A stretch of DNA of 64,000 nucleotides from NCBI RefSeq assembly GCF_019343475.1, contig NZ_CP072453.1, positions 496,001-560,000 of the forward strand. Direction: 5' to 3'. The DNA is from Providencia sp. R33 (GTDB taxonomy: Bacteria; Pseudomonadota; Gammaproteobacteria; Enterobacterales; Enterobacteriaceae). This document shows positions 6,460-15,659 of this stretch, one piece after another (positions within the stretch are counted from its first letter, which is position 1; each line of letters starts with the position of its first letter). The translations under genes were made by a program, and so were the position numbers. The notes beneath the pieces are model-generated. The model did not search any database and had not been told where the DNA came from. It was given only the letters and a program-made list of their open reading frames with translations.

Positions 6460-8721
6460 TTATTTGGTAAAGAAAATTGTTGATTGGCTTTCAATCATCC
6501 CGGCAGTAACAAATTCTTGATAGGGCTCATTGGTATAAATATGGGCTAGTGTGTCATCGGGTAAGCGCTGCTCTATTTTGCTAAAAATATCGGCGTAATG
6601 GCTGGGGTTAATCATTGGTGTCGGGATCAATACCCCCCCATACTTTTTCCCTAACGCATGATTAGGTATAGGTTTCTCCTGTTCTCCCATTTTCATAAAT
6701 GTTGCAATACGTAATTTATTTTCCGCAATGCTCTCTTTGGTTTCGGAGGGAATTAAACTGGCGTGTTGCAAAATATTGTCAAAATCCCGCCTTGACTGTG
6801 CCCAGCGTAATATATGCAGTATGGCGCGTTTGCGTTGGCTAAACACGGCCATGGCCTCACCACTGGCTTGTGCGTGGCTGGCAGGGCTCATATAGTCATC
6901 CCAAAAATTATGTTCGAGTAAGGAGGCAATGGCGGCGCCTTTGGTTTCTGGGGGGCAATATTTTAAAAACTCACCTTGGGTTTTTATCACGGTTTCCATC
7001 AGTGCCACACGGTTATTTTTACTTTCCCAAGAATCAAATAATTCGTTAACGACTTGTTCCGCTTCTCTTATAATAATATTAGTTACTTCCATACCAATTA
7101 ATAAAGGCAACGAGCAAATGGCATAAAAGTCTGCCGGCTTCATCATGGCAACAAGTTTTTGATAATCCATATTTTTTAGCATATAACCAAAACAGGGCAT
7201 AAAATCCTGCATAATTCTATCTGTATTGATTTCAAAAGAGGTACTGCCTTTGGCTCCCGCCCCCCAGCAAAGCCCCCCTTGAACGGTGACGAGGATTTTG
7301 CCGTTAAAGTAAGTAAAGGCGAATGTCCCCGATGCCCCCGCGCCGAGTAGCCCCTCAATGCCCGCACTTAGCTCACCTAAGGTGGCAAAGCCGTCGTTTT
7401 CTGTGGCGGGTTTTTCCGGGTTACGCCACAGCAGTTCGCCAGACATTTTTGCCCCCACTTTGATCCCCGCGAACACTTCCCCTTGAGCCACAACGCCAAG
7501 GTCATTGGCTTGTTTTGTGATATCAATCCCTTTGATTTCATTAAGGTCTTTCGGTTCATCAACCGCGGTTTTTGACGGTATACCCATAATGCCATTTTGT
7601 GAAAAATTGGCACTGCCTTGCAGCCCAACACTGGCGCCTATATGGCCGCTAAGGGATAGAACAAGGTCAAAGCGTAACGCCCCCATTAGGGCGAGCTCAT
7701 TGGCGCCTTGTTTCGGGTAGCGAATTTGAATACCTTGGCGGCAAGGCAAATGCACTTTCCCTTGTGTTTGGGCTTCCGCTAAGGCTAAGTTAGCATACAG
7801 CGCCACTTTGGCACTGGCTTTGGGGTTGGAGGCATCCCCAAGATTGCCTTTGGTTAATTCGAGGTCGCCACTGCCACCAAAACTAAAACGCATTAATTGG
7901 GCGTTTTTATCAAAAGAAGCATATTTGCCGCGATAAGGCGGGGTTTCATTTAAGCTCTCATTGATGTTTTCAGCCCAGTGATATAAGCCACTGACCCAGT
8001 TATCATCATTTTTATAATTTTCAAAAATACTGTAATTTTTATTTTCAATTTCAAAGAGTTGGTATTTTAACGTGGGGGCAATTTCAGACAGTTGTTTTTT
8101 CAGCTCTTGCGTATCAATTTTTTTAACGGTGATTTCTTCATTCGTTTCATTGTTTTTAACCGTTTCGGTTTTAACCAATGTGCTGGTTTCGCTTTTAATA
8201 TCCTCTGTGCCTAACTTATGGACAATATGGCGCTCGCCGAGTTTGTTTGAGCGAATATAGCTGTATTTGAATTCGCCGCCTTTTTTTAACCGGATTAATT
8301 CCAAAATACTGTTGTCGAAACCGGTTGAATTTGAATCCAAAGAGGTGGTTAGAATTTCTTCACCTTGGGCGTCTTCTGGGATTGCATTAAGTTCTTTAAT
8401 GATGGTATTCAGTTCTTCAGAGGCCACATCATAGTCTTGGTAGAGCGCTAAGAGCTCGTGCTGATAATTCTGAGGGTTTCTTTCCCTCAGCCTTAGGGGA
8501 TATTTATCATTGAGTTCATCAATTTTAAACTGTAGCACGCGCTTTTTGATGACGAGGTCGCAAAGGTATTGGCTTTCCCTTTCGAGTTCATCATTGGGCA
8601 CTTCAATCAGTTCATGGGTATTTGGGTGGTAATACAAGACAGGCCCACAGGTTGAAAAGGCATCGGTGCTGCCGGTTCCGCAATTGGTTTTTGATGTGGT
8701 TTGGTTTTTGGTATTTGACAT
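6460..8721 (-). CDS. Candidate T6SS effector, unrecognised family (753 aa)
   Basis: I do not recognise this protein. The N-terminus is short and polar with two cysteines (CGTGSTDAFSTCGPVLYYHP, Cys14 and Cys25). A charged, probably helical region with many Glu and Lys follows to about residue 330. Residues ~345-495 are rich in Gly, Ala and Ser with alternating hydrophobics (LSLSGHIGASVGLQGSANF, GLLGAGASGTFAFTYFNG, GGLCWGAGAKGSTS), which could be an amphipathic or membrane-inserting beta region. A hydrophobic stretch near 533-548 and a mainly helical C-terminus follow. There is no Sec signal peptide. The start has an AAGG ribosome site and lies 13 bp after vgrG, and SUMF1 lipoproteins follow 24 bp later. 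In T6SS loci this slot directly behind vgrG usually holds the cargo toxin, and lipoproteins behind it are often immunity proteins. The effector role, and a membrane target, are inferences from position and composition. Confidence 0.7.
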   Translation of the reverse strand: MSNTKNQTTSKTNCGTGSTDAFSTCGPVLYYHPNTHELIEVPNDELERESQYLCDLVIKKRVLQFKIDELNDKYPLRLRERNPQNYQHELLALYQDYDVASEELNTIIKELNAIPEDAQGEEILTTSLDSNSTGFDNSILELIRLKKGGEFKYSYIRSNKLGERHIVHKLGTEDIKSETSTLVKTETVKNNETNEEITVKKIDTQELKKQLSEIAPTLKYQLFEIENKNYSIFENYKNDDNWVSGLYHWAENINESLNETPPYRGKYASFDKNAQLMRFSFGGSGDLELTKGNLGDASNPKASAKVALYANLALAEAQTQGKVHLPCRQGIQIRYPKQGANELALMGALRFDLVLSLSGHIGASVGLQGSANFSQNGIMGIPSKTAVDEPKDLNEIKGIDITKQANDLGVVAQGEVFAGIKVGAKMSGELLWRNPEKPATENDGFATLGELSAGIEGLLGAGASGTFAFTYFNGKILVTVQGGLCWGAGAKGSTSFEINTDRIMQDFMPCFGYMLKNMDYQKLVAMMKPADFYAICSLPLLIGMEVTNIIIREAEQVVNELFDSWESKNNRVALMETVIKTQGEFLKYCPPETKGAAIASLLEHNFWDDYMSPASHAQASGEAMAVFSQRKRAILHILRWAQSRRDFDNILQHASLIPSETKESIAENKLRIATFMKMGEQEKPIPNHALGKKYGGVLIPTPMINPSHYADIFSKIEQRLPDDTLAHIYTNEPYQEFVTAGMIESQSTIFFTK

Positions 8722-8734
8722 AACTCGGCCTTGT

Positions 8735-11247
8735 TTAACGGTGAATTTTTATCGAGATTTTTTGTGGGGTTGGCGTATAAATTTCTACCGTTTTTCCATG
8801 TTCATCTGATTTCCCTTCATAAACGTCACCATCTTCCGTTGTCAGGGTGTAAAGCGTCTCGACAAGGATTTCATGGGTGATTTCATCTTTTAGCGTAAAT
8901 TGTTCACGAAAACCGGTTGGAATGACCTGTGAGGGTAATTGCAAATTAGCTGGCCCCATTTTTTGGACACTCGTGGTTTTTAAAATGACATTATTTGGTG
9001 TGCCGACTTCGATATTCCCATTGGCAATTTTGATATAGGCTCCGCCACAACTTAAGATAATTTCCTTTTTGGCGCTGATATGAATGGCATCTTCTAACGA
9101 TTCAACGGCGATATGTTTTTTCGCCAACAGGGACATGCCATCGTTTTGTGCTTCAACGTTGATATCCCCGTTTTTTGCCATCACATTAATGCCTTTTGCT
9201 TGGGCAAATAAGTTAGCGGAATGCCTTGCATTGAAGGTGAGGTGCTGATTAGCGCTTAAGTTAATATGTTGATTTGCCGTTAACGCAATACTCTCTTCCC
9301 CTGAGCCAAAATGTAATGCCTTGGGCGAAAAGACCCCAATGCCCGCAGGGGCATGAACCAGTATGGCGGGGTCAGTCAGGCCTTTGACTTGCTGCTTAAG
9401 GTTATCTTGTGACGCCAAATCGCAGGCCTCTGCGCCGCTGGTTTCGGCGGACTTCGACAAACTTCGTGCAATTGCCAGCGCTTGCTCCAGTTGGGCAATG
9501 GCCTCTTCCATCGCCAGCACATCTCCGCCGGCTTTCTCTTGCTTATCAGTGGAGATAAACAACCCTTTACCCGCCCGAATGGCGCCCCAGCTGTCAGTGC
9601 GCAGCTCAAAGCCATCGCCACGTTTTTTCCCTTCGCTATCAACCAAATGCCCCAAATTGAGCTGGGTTTTACCGCCGTATTCGGTGCTGACTTTAATGTG
9701 CTCTTCGTCGCGGCGGTCTTCCATGCGCAGTTTGTTATTGGCGGGGGTGCGAATAACGTTACGGGTGCGGTTGAGCTCCGTGATGTGGTCGGGGTGGACG
9801 GAATCGTGCAGGGCGTGGGCGATATACGGCCTGTCGGGGTCACCCTCGTGGAAGGCAATCGCCACTTCGGTGCCTTGAATTAACGGAAAATGCATCCCGT
9901 AAGTTCTGCCCGCGTAAGGCTTGGCAAGGCGCACGGGCATGCTCTCAAACCCTGCGGGTTTGTCGTCACGGTCGGCGTCAAACTTAACCCAATAATGGCC
10001 GTTTTCGTTTTGGCGGGCGTAGATGTCGCTCTCAATCGGGCTGGTGACACGGGCGGTTAAGGTGCCTGAAATCACTGGGCGGGGTTTTAGCTCAGGGCGC
10101 CAGCAGATGGCTTCGGTGTACGGCACGCCATCAAATGTCACGATTAACGCATTGGCGCGGCTGGCAGCAAAGTGCAGGCGGGTTAATAACACGGGGGATT
10201 GAAATACCATCGGCAGGGTGGAAATCGGTGAGTTATCAGTGATTTCCAGCACCATCAACGGCACCACATCGGGGCGGTGGTTTTCCCGTTTAGTAAAGTT
10301 TGGCACGCCAGAAAGCGCTCGAGGTCTAAGCGTGCCCAAAAGTTCGCGGTTTCAGGCTCGGGCTGAAATTTGTCCCCGCGAGTGAGGTGGCGCGCTTTGT
10401 AGTGGTAGACGTCACCGTATCTCGGCGTCTCATTTTCCCCGTGGCTTCTATCCACCACTCTGGAAACCAGTGGGTCGTCGGCAATCAGGGGATTGTAATC
10501 TTTGGTAAAAACACTGTTTTCAACCACTTGGTGGCGCAATGCTAAGCCCCAAACGCTGTCGGCGTGGTTATCACTGAGCCCCGATGGGCTGTTTAATGGC
10601 AGGGATTTGCCGTAAATATAGCCGCGCTGGCTGTCGGTAAAGTTAATCACCTCGGTTTGGGTGTCGGGTTGCAAGGTAAAGTGATAAAAAATCCCCACTT
10701 CGCTGAGCAAACGCTCAATAAACTGCTTGTCATTTTCGTTGATTTGGTTGATTTGCAGGCGCTTGGGGTATTTTTGTTTCAGGGTAAATTCAAACTGCCA
10801 GCCTTTAAAGTTGTGGTCGCGCAGCACTTGCTCTACCACTTGGGGGATTGATTGGTTGATAAAAAAGCGGTGGGTGCGAAATTGGTGGCGCAGCAGGGCA
10901 AAAAATGGCTCGATAACCAGTTGGTAGCGTGCTTCGTCCGCAGAGCCCGATAAGCGCTGGAAATCCGTCACTGTACCGTGTACCCGCTTGGTGACGGTGC
11001 GCGTTGGCACTCCCAACATGGTGGTGGCAGGGGCGTTAAAGGTCAACGTAGCATAGCGTCGCAGCAGTTGCTCGGGTTGCAGGTCTTTATCGGTACTGGT
11101 AAAGGTGATTTCGTAGCGATAGGTGTCGCTAACGGCTTCATCCCCCGTGAAGTGCTCCACATCCAACAAGCCTTGGTAGCCTTGCACGTCAAGCTGGTAG
11201 CGGTTTTGCCCGGGTAACAGGGCTTCGGCGATTTCGGGTGCTCGCAT
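8735..11247 (-). pseudogene. vgrG: VgrG/TssI T6SS spike protein, disrupted by a single-base frameshift
   Basis: VgrG trimers form the spike at the tip of the T6SS Hcp tube. ATG 11247 has an ATGGAGCC ribosome site. Codons 1 to ~327 give the gp27-like part (YRYEITFTSTD, LLRRYATLTF, RVHGTVTDFQRL, IFYHFTLQPD) up to NFWARLDLERFL and GKTTAP, then MWCR and a stop at 10255. The rest continues in the -1 frame: DVVPLMVLEITD, the gp5 OB region (ARVTSPIESDIYARQNENG, PVRLAKPYAGRTYGMHFPL), the DUF2345 beta-helix and a C-terminal transthyretin-like module (VETLYTLTTEDGDVYEGKSD) of the kind that docks effectors. One extra C in the CCCC run at plus 10271-10274 would rebuild a ~835-residue protein. No standard -1 slippery heptamer is visible, so this is a pseudogene or a sequence error rather than programmed shifting. 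It is the first gene of the operon. Confidence 0.9.
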
Positions 11248-11918
11248 GTTTTGGCTCCATTTATTCAGTTGTCGTTAAGTACGCTACCGCCCATCACCAC
11301 TTGCTTAGGTGCATTAGCATTTGCTTTTCTGCGGCTTCTACGTATATCGATTGGGGAGAATATAGATCAGTTTATTTAATCAGTCATGATATGCGAATAA
11401 TATACGGCCATTTGTTTTAGGTAAGGTTGATCCATTAATATTTAAATAAATATCAATGTGTTAAATGGTGGCTTTGAAGTATTAAAGGCTATTTTTGGAT
11501 AAGCAATATAAAGTGTAACATAACGTTTCAGTGCATTTTTTTAGGTGAATAGATAAATAAATTTACTGTTAATAAAGGTGTGAGCGGAGTGGTTAATTAA
11601 TCAGCGAAATAAACGCAATTTAAATGGAGGAGGGATGTGAGTGCTTGTTCGTATTCACTTTTTGCTAATAGCGTGCCACTTTCGCATTTTTTGTCTACTC
11701 ATTTGAGAATGATTTTTATTAACAAATACCTGCTAATTTACGAATTCGTGTACTTTTCGTTGGTGAAGAAAATAAATAGCGCCATCCGATAGTGAAATAT
11801 TTTTTATAAGTTCCAAACGGTAGATTAAAATCATTTCTTTGTAACTTATTGTTATTATTGTTAACTTATGGGTCTTGGTGGACTAGTCATTTTGGCTATA
11901 AATAAGTAGGAGAACAGT
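11248..11918. other. Divergent intergenic region between vgrG and the SDR gene
   Basis: This is 671 bp of AT-rich DNA with no convincing reading frame. It must hold the promoters of vgrG (minus) and of the dehydrogenase (plus). A TAGGAGA ribosome site precedes ATG 11919. I see no confident -35/-10 pair or operator. The low G+C suggests silencing by H-NS-type proteins, but that is inference. Confidence 0.5.
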
Positions 11919-12698
11919 ATGGCTTTAAATAACAAAGTTATTTTAGTAACCGGAGCGGCACAGGGAATTGGTCGCGGTATTGCACTGCGTTTAGCAAAAG
12001 AAGGCGCAGATATTGCACTGGTCGATTTGAAAAAAGACAAACTGCAAGATGTGGCAAAAGAAATTGAAGCATTAGGCCGTAAAGTGACAACATTTGCTGC
12101 GGATATCAGCCAACGTGACCAAGTGTTTGCTGCGGTTGCTCATGCAGAAGCTGAGCTAGGTGGTTTTGATGTGATGATCAACAACGCAGGGATTGCGCAA
12201 GTTAAGCCAATCGCTGATGTTCGCCAAGAAGATATGGATTTAATCTTCAAAATTAACGTAGATGGCACCATGTGGGGCATTCAAGCTGCTAGCGAGAAAT
12301 TCCAAGAGCGTAAACACAAAGGGAAAATCATTAATGCCTCTTCCATTGCAGGCCATGATGGTTTCGCTATGTTAGGTGTTTATTCAGCAACTAAATTTGC
12401 GGTACGTGCGTTAACACAAGCAGCGGCAAAAGAGTATGCAAGCTCAGGTATCACCGTAAATTCATATTGCCCAGGTATTGTTGGGACAGATATGTGGGTG
12501 GAAATTGATGAGCGCTTTGCTGAAATTACGGGTGCACCGAAAGGTGAGACTTACAAAAAATACGTTGAAGGTATCGCATTAGGCCGTGCTCAAACCCCTG
12601 ATGATGTTGCAGGTTTAGTGGCGTTCTTAGCAAGTGATGACTCTGACTATATTACTGGTCAATCTATTCTGACCGATGGTGGGATCGTTTACCGTTAA
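11919..12698 (+). CDS. budC: SDR-family acetoin/diacetyl reductase (2,3-butanediol dehydrogenase type)
   Basis: This 259-residue classical short-chain dehydrogenase has a Rossmann TGAAQGIGRG motif at residues ~12-21 for NAD(H), NNAG near 88, a catalytic Ser in NASSIAGHDG, and YSATK. The substrate-loop sequence NSYCPGIVGTDMWVEID closely follows Klebsiella BudC (NGYCPGIVKTPMWAEID). The best call is therefore NADH-dependent interconversion of diacetyl, acetoin and meso-2,3-butanediol, a fermentation redox sink. No budA or budB is nearby, so it stands alone. The ribosome site TAGGAGA is well placed, and the gene ends at an intrinsic terminator. Substrate specificity in this family cannot be read with certainty; another small diketone or polyol is possible. 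Confidence 0.82.
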   Translation: MALNNKVILVTGAAQGIGRGIALRLAKEGADIALVDLKKDKLQDVAKEIEALGRKVTTFAADISQRDQVFAAVAHAEAELGGFDVMINNAGIAQVKPIADVRQEDMDLIFKINVDGTMWGIQAASEKFQERKHKGKIINASSIAGHDGFAMLGVYSATKFAVRALTQAAAKEYASSGITVNSYCPGIVGTDMWVEIDERFAEITGAPKGETYKKYVEGIALGRAQTPDDVAGLVAFLASDDSDYITGQSILTDGGIVYR

Positions 12699-12729
12699 TA
12701 TAGATTGGTGATGCCAGAATGAAAGCAAT

Positions 12730-12761
12730 AGCCGCTATGAATTATTTGCAGCGGCTTTTTA
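12730..12761 (+). terminator. Intrinsic terminator after the SDR gene
   Basis: A 7-bp stem, AGCCGCT (12730-12736) with AGCGGCT (12750-12756), and a 13-base loop are followed by TTTTT. It ends 3 bp before the convergent hydrolase stop codon and may serve both genes. Confidence 0.85.
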
Positions 12762-12763
12762 TC

Positions 12764-13639
12764 TTATGCGGCGTGGTTTTGCAGGTCAGTTAAAATAGCG
12801 TCGGCTTGTGTCCAAAGCAAAGAACCGCCTTCTTGCGTGTATAAATGATGGTTGCAGTTGAAAAAACGATCTGCCAAAACATCCCCAAAATCAGGGGAGT
12901 GCACGGTGCTCATATCTAACTCGCCATACCATAAAGCGGTTGGGCAGGTGATGTCTTCAGGGTTGAACTCCCAGTTTTGCAAGGAAAGTAATAAATCTTG
13001 CACATAACCTTGATTACCTTGAGAAAATGCACGGCACATACAATCGGTGTAAGCTTCTAAAAAATGCTCTTCATTGTAGAGCTGTTGGTCGATTTCTGCA
13101 CTGCAATTGAGGATAAACGCCAATAACCATTCACCAGTGACATTTTTCTGTAACCAATCAGAGAGGTTTTCAGGTGTATTCAGTGCTTGTTCCTGCAAAC
13201 TCACCACGTCAGCCGTTAATTTGGCGCGGGTGGCAGGGTGTTCGAACTGGTCTTGCCCAGACACAATAGAAAGAGAAACTGGCTGGCAATAATGGGCAAC
13301 CGCCATCGCGAAAACACCACCTTGGGAAAAACCCAAGACAGAAAACTGTTTAATTCCTTGATTATCGAGTAGTGCTTGGATATCTAACGCAACGCTTTTT
13401 AATGATTTGTGGGCGTGAAAAGTGGAATCGCCGAGACCCGCACGTTCTGGCACAATTAAGCGGATATTGTATTTTTCCAGCAAATCTAAGCCAAAGCCGA
13501 GGTTGCCACTCATGCCTGCACCGGTACAGAAAATTACAGGAAAGCCCGTCTTTGGCCCTGATTCAAACCAGCAAAGTTGACGGCCATCAGGTAGCGTCAT
13601 GATGTGTTGGCGAGGGTTAATTAACGGCGCATTGTACAT
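12764..13639 (-). CDS. Alpha/beta-fold hydrolase, possible catalytic His missing
   Basis: This 291-residue protein has the alpha/beta hydrolase layout. There is an oxyanion-side CTGAGMSGN loop near residues 38-46, VPERAGLGDS, and the nucleophile elbow LGFSQGG with Ser105. A probable acid follows in WYGELDMSTVHSPDFG. In this fold the catalytic His normally lies in a C-terminal GxGH segment; here the equivalent reads LYTQEGGSLLW with no His, although two His precede it (NHHLY). The enzyme may use another His or be inactive. The substrate is unknown. It is convergent with the SDR gene and shares its terminator; the start at 13639 is the only sensible ATG. Confidence 0.75.
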   Translation of the reverse strand: MYNAPLINPRQHIMTLPDGRQLCWFESGPKTGFPVIFCTGAGMSGNLGFGLDLLEKYNIRLIVPERAGLGDSTFHAHKSLKSVALDIQALLDNQGIKQFSVLGFSQGGVFAMAVAHYCQPVSLSIVSGQDQFEHPATRAKLTADVVSLQEQALNTPENLSDWLQKNVTGEWLLAFILNCSAEIDQQLYNEEHFLEAYTDCMCRAFSQGNQGYVQDLLLSLQNWEFNPEDITCPTALWYGELDMSTVHSPDFGDVLADRFFNCNHHLYTQEGGSLLWTQADAILTDLQNHAA

Positions 13640-13786
13640 GGTGAATTCCTAAAACAGGCACAGACTGGGTGATAAGATAGGTCAGTTAATTATTATTCAA
13701 ACTGGCATTGTTATAGTTGCAATTTTAAAGTATTAAAGAGGTAAATTGCAAAATATTAGCTTAATAATTAATAAAAAGGTGCATAA

Positions 13787-14035
13787 ATGGCATTTTCAGA
13801 GTCTGAAAAACAGGTTTTATTAGCAGTTAAAGGGGTTGGCCCGATGGTGATCAGCCGCTTAGAACAGATGGGGTTTTCATCATTGGCGCAATTAAGTGAA
13901 GCTTCTTATGATGAAATTTTAATTTCAGGTGCTGCACTTACAGGTTCAAGTTGCTGGAAAAATAGCCCGCAAGCTAAGAAAGCCGTTGAAGGGGCTATCT
14001 CAGCCGCAAAGCAAGCACTTGAATCAGGTAATTAA
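13787..14035 (+). CDS. Small helix-hairpin-helix domain protein
   Basis: This 82-residue protein carries a helix-hairpin-helix-like segment near the N-terminus: VKGVGPMVISRLEQMGF then SSLAQLSEAS, the usual G-h-G hairpin of non-specific DNA-binding HhH modules. A C-terminal helix rich in Ala and Lys follows. There are no enzymatic motifs. It may act in DNA binding or as a scaffold; its biological role is unknown. The last 4 bp overlap the convergent ygdQ stop. It stands alone, with AT-rich DNA in front. Confidence 0.7.
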   Translation: MAFSESEKQVLLAVKGVGPMVISRLEQMGFSSLAQLSEASYDEILISGAALTGSSCWKNSPQAKKAVEGAISAAKQALESGN

Positions 14036-14763
14036 TTCACTTTGTGTTTCATCTTCCATTTTTTACTGCGCAGGATATTGAGCATTTGAACGGCCATGGA
14101 AAAGAACATGGCAAAGTAGATATACCCTTTGGCAACATGAACTTGCACGCTTTCGAGTATCAGTGTAAAGCCCACTAAAATTAAGAAAGAGAGTGCAAGT
14201 ATTTTGACAGAGGGATAGCGCTCAACAAAATCCCCGATACTTTTTGCGGCTAACATCATAATAAGCACTGCAATAATGACTGCGGCCATCATAATAAACA
14301 GGTGGTCAGAAAGCCCAACGGCGGTGATAACGGAATCGAGGCTAAAAATAATATCCAACAGGGCAATTTGCACTATGGCGCCCCAAAACGAATGCACCTG
14401 CCGCTGTGCAAGGCCGCTTTCATCTTCCCCTTCAATGGTTTCAAAAATTTCTTGGCTGGCTTTCCATATCAAGAAAATTCCCCCTGCACACAAGATGATA
14501 TCGCGAGCGGAAACAACATGGTCCGCAATGGTAAACAACGGGGTTGTCAGGCGTGATAACCATGCGATTGAGGCGAGTAGGGCAAGGCGCATGACCATCG
14601 CCGCAATGAGCCCTGTGCGTCTGGCACTATTTTGTTGGTGGGCAGGGAGTTTGCTTACCACGATACTTAAGAAAATAATGTTATCGATACCTAAAACGAT
14701 TTCTAAAATAGTTAGGGTGGCGAGAGCCATCCAAGCATTGGGGTCGAGTATCCACTCAAACAT
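14032..14763 (-). CDS. ygdQ: TerC-family inner-membrane protein YgdQ
   Basis: This 243-residue polytopic membrane protein has seven or so hydrophobic segments. The TerC/UPF0053 signatures are present: an early LEIVLGIDNIIFLSI and a later internal LLDIIFSLDSVITAVG, each with an acidic residue in the membrane. It corresponds to E. coli YgdQ, which also lies next to mutH. TerC-family proteins are linked to Mn(2+) or other metal export and insertion of metalated exoproteins; for YgdQ itself this is an inference. It follows mutH on the same strand with a 70-bp gap. The usual neighbour ygdR is absent here, replaced by the HhH gene. Confidence 0.88.
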   Translation of the reverse strand: MFEWILDPNAWMALATLTILEIVLGIDNIIFLSIVVSKLPAHQQNSARRTGLIAAMVMRLALLASIAWLSRLTTPLFTIADHVVSARDIILCAGGIFLIWKASQEIFETIEGEDESGLAQRQVHSFWGAIVQIALLDIIFSLDSVITAVGLSDHLFIMMAAVIIAVLIMMLAAKSIGDFVERYPSVKILALSFLILVGFTLILESVQVHVAKGYIYFAMFFSMAVQMLNILRSKKWKMKHKVN

Positions 14764-14833
14764 CTGTGTACCTTCTACAATAAAACAGTGATAAATGTTT
14801 ATCGTCTGCTTGGTACAGGCGACACCTTGTTGA

Positions 14834-15517
14834 TTAAGCGAGATTAAAATGCCGTGCTAGCAAAGGGGCGGTAAAATCTTTTTTAAGGTAAAAGCCGCGA
14901 GGCAGCGTCATAATGGGTTGGCCAAACTCGCCAATAGCTTCTGTTAGGGCTTTATTGTTTGCCGCTTTTGGGCGAATTTGCAAAACTTGGCCGTGGCGCG
15001 CTGTAATGGTTTCCACTTTGCCGAGCACAATCAAATCCATCAACTCTTCCCAATCTTGCCGCAGCAATTGTTCCTCAAGGGGGGAAGGGCTCCAAATTAA
15101 TGGGTTAGCGACCCGACGTTCCGCTAAGGGAATTTGACGTTCACCTTCAATTGGAAACCACAAAATCCGCGATAACTTACGGCGCACATGGCTATTTTCC
15201 CACGTTAAACCGCTATTTCCCGTAAGGGGCGCGACGGAGACAAAGGTGGTTTCCAGCGGCACGCCATGGCGGTCAATAGGGATAGTTTTTAGCTCGATAC
15301 CGATGTGGGCAAAATCTTGTTCCGCCTTACTGCCTGCACTCGCCCCTAAATAATACTCAAGTAACATGCCCACCCAGCCTTTATCACGTTTTAGATCAGG
15401 GGGGATAGGGATGCCTGCAATTTGGGCGAGATCACCTAAAGTATAGCCGGCAAGCGCGTGAGCTCGACTCATTAAGGTGGCTTCGTTATCTGGCGGTTGT
15501 GGTGGTGTAAATGACAT
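14834..15517 (-). CDS. mutH: DNA mismatch repair endonuclease MutH
   Basis: MutH nicks the unmethylated strand at hemimethylated GATC sites when activated by MutS and MutL. I use the start MSFTPPQ at 15517 (227 residues, close to E. coli). An in-frame ATG 12 codons upstream adds a non-conserved tail. With this start the catalytic residues fall at Glu54, Asp68, Glu75 and Lys77 in LEYYLG and then DFAHIGIELKT, matching E. coli Glu56/Asp70/Glu77/Lys79. The conserved C-terminal LPRGFYLKKDFT is present. The presence of mutH implies Dam-directed repair in this organism. Its upstream region holds the DnaA-box cluster. Confidence 0.95.
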   Translation of the reverse strand: MSFTPPQPPDNEATLMSRAHALAGYTLGDLAQIAGIPIPPDLKRDKGWVGMLLEYYLGASAGSKAEQDFAHIGIELKTIPIDRHGVPLETTFVSVAPLTGNSGLTWENSHVRRKLSRILWFPIEGERQIPLAERRVANPLIWSPSPLEEQLLRQDWEELMDLIVLGKVETITARHGQVLQIRPKAANNKALTEAIGEFGQPIMTLPRGFYLKKDFTAPLLARHFNLA

Positions 15518-15659
15518 AATGCTCTGAAAATTAAGTGTATAAAAAACAATCAAAAATAATTCACATAACGAAAAGAGTATAACACTTTTTTATGAGGATT
15601 TTTAACTGTTTGATATTTAACTGTTTAATGTTTTTTATTCCCTGTTCTTCAATGTTGAT

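Noticed and set aside
9363..9883. Long antisense frames (133-171 codons) inside vgrG
   Set aside because: They are shadows of the GC-richer vgrG coding frame, with Ser/Arg-rich composition and no family features.
10255..10339. Programmed -1 frameshift in vgrG
   Set aside because: No X-XXY-YYZ slippery heptamer is in frame near the shift and VgrG proteins are not known to use one. A pseudogene or sequence error is simpler.
11705..11725. GAGAATGATTTTTATTA resembling a Fur box
   Set aside because: Only part of the 19-bp palindrome matches in a very AT-rich region, and no iron gene is adjacent.
14276..14791. 171-codon frame opposite ygdQ
   Set aside because: It overlaps a clear membrane protein gene throughout and has no ribosome site or family features.
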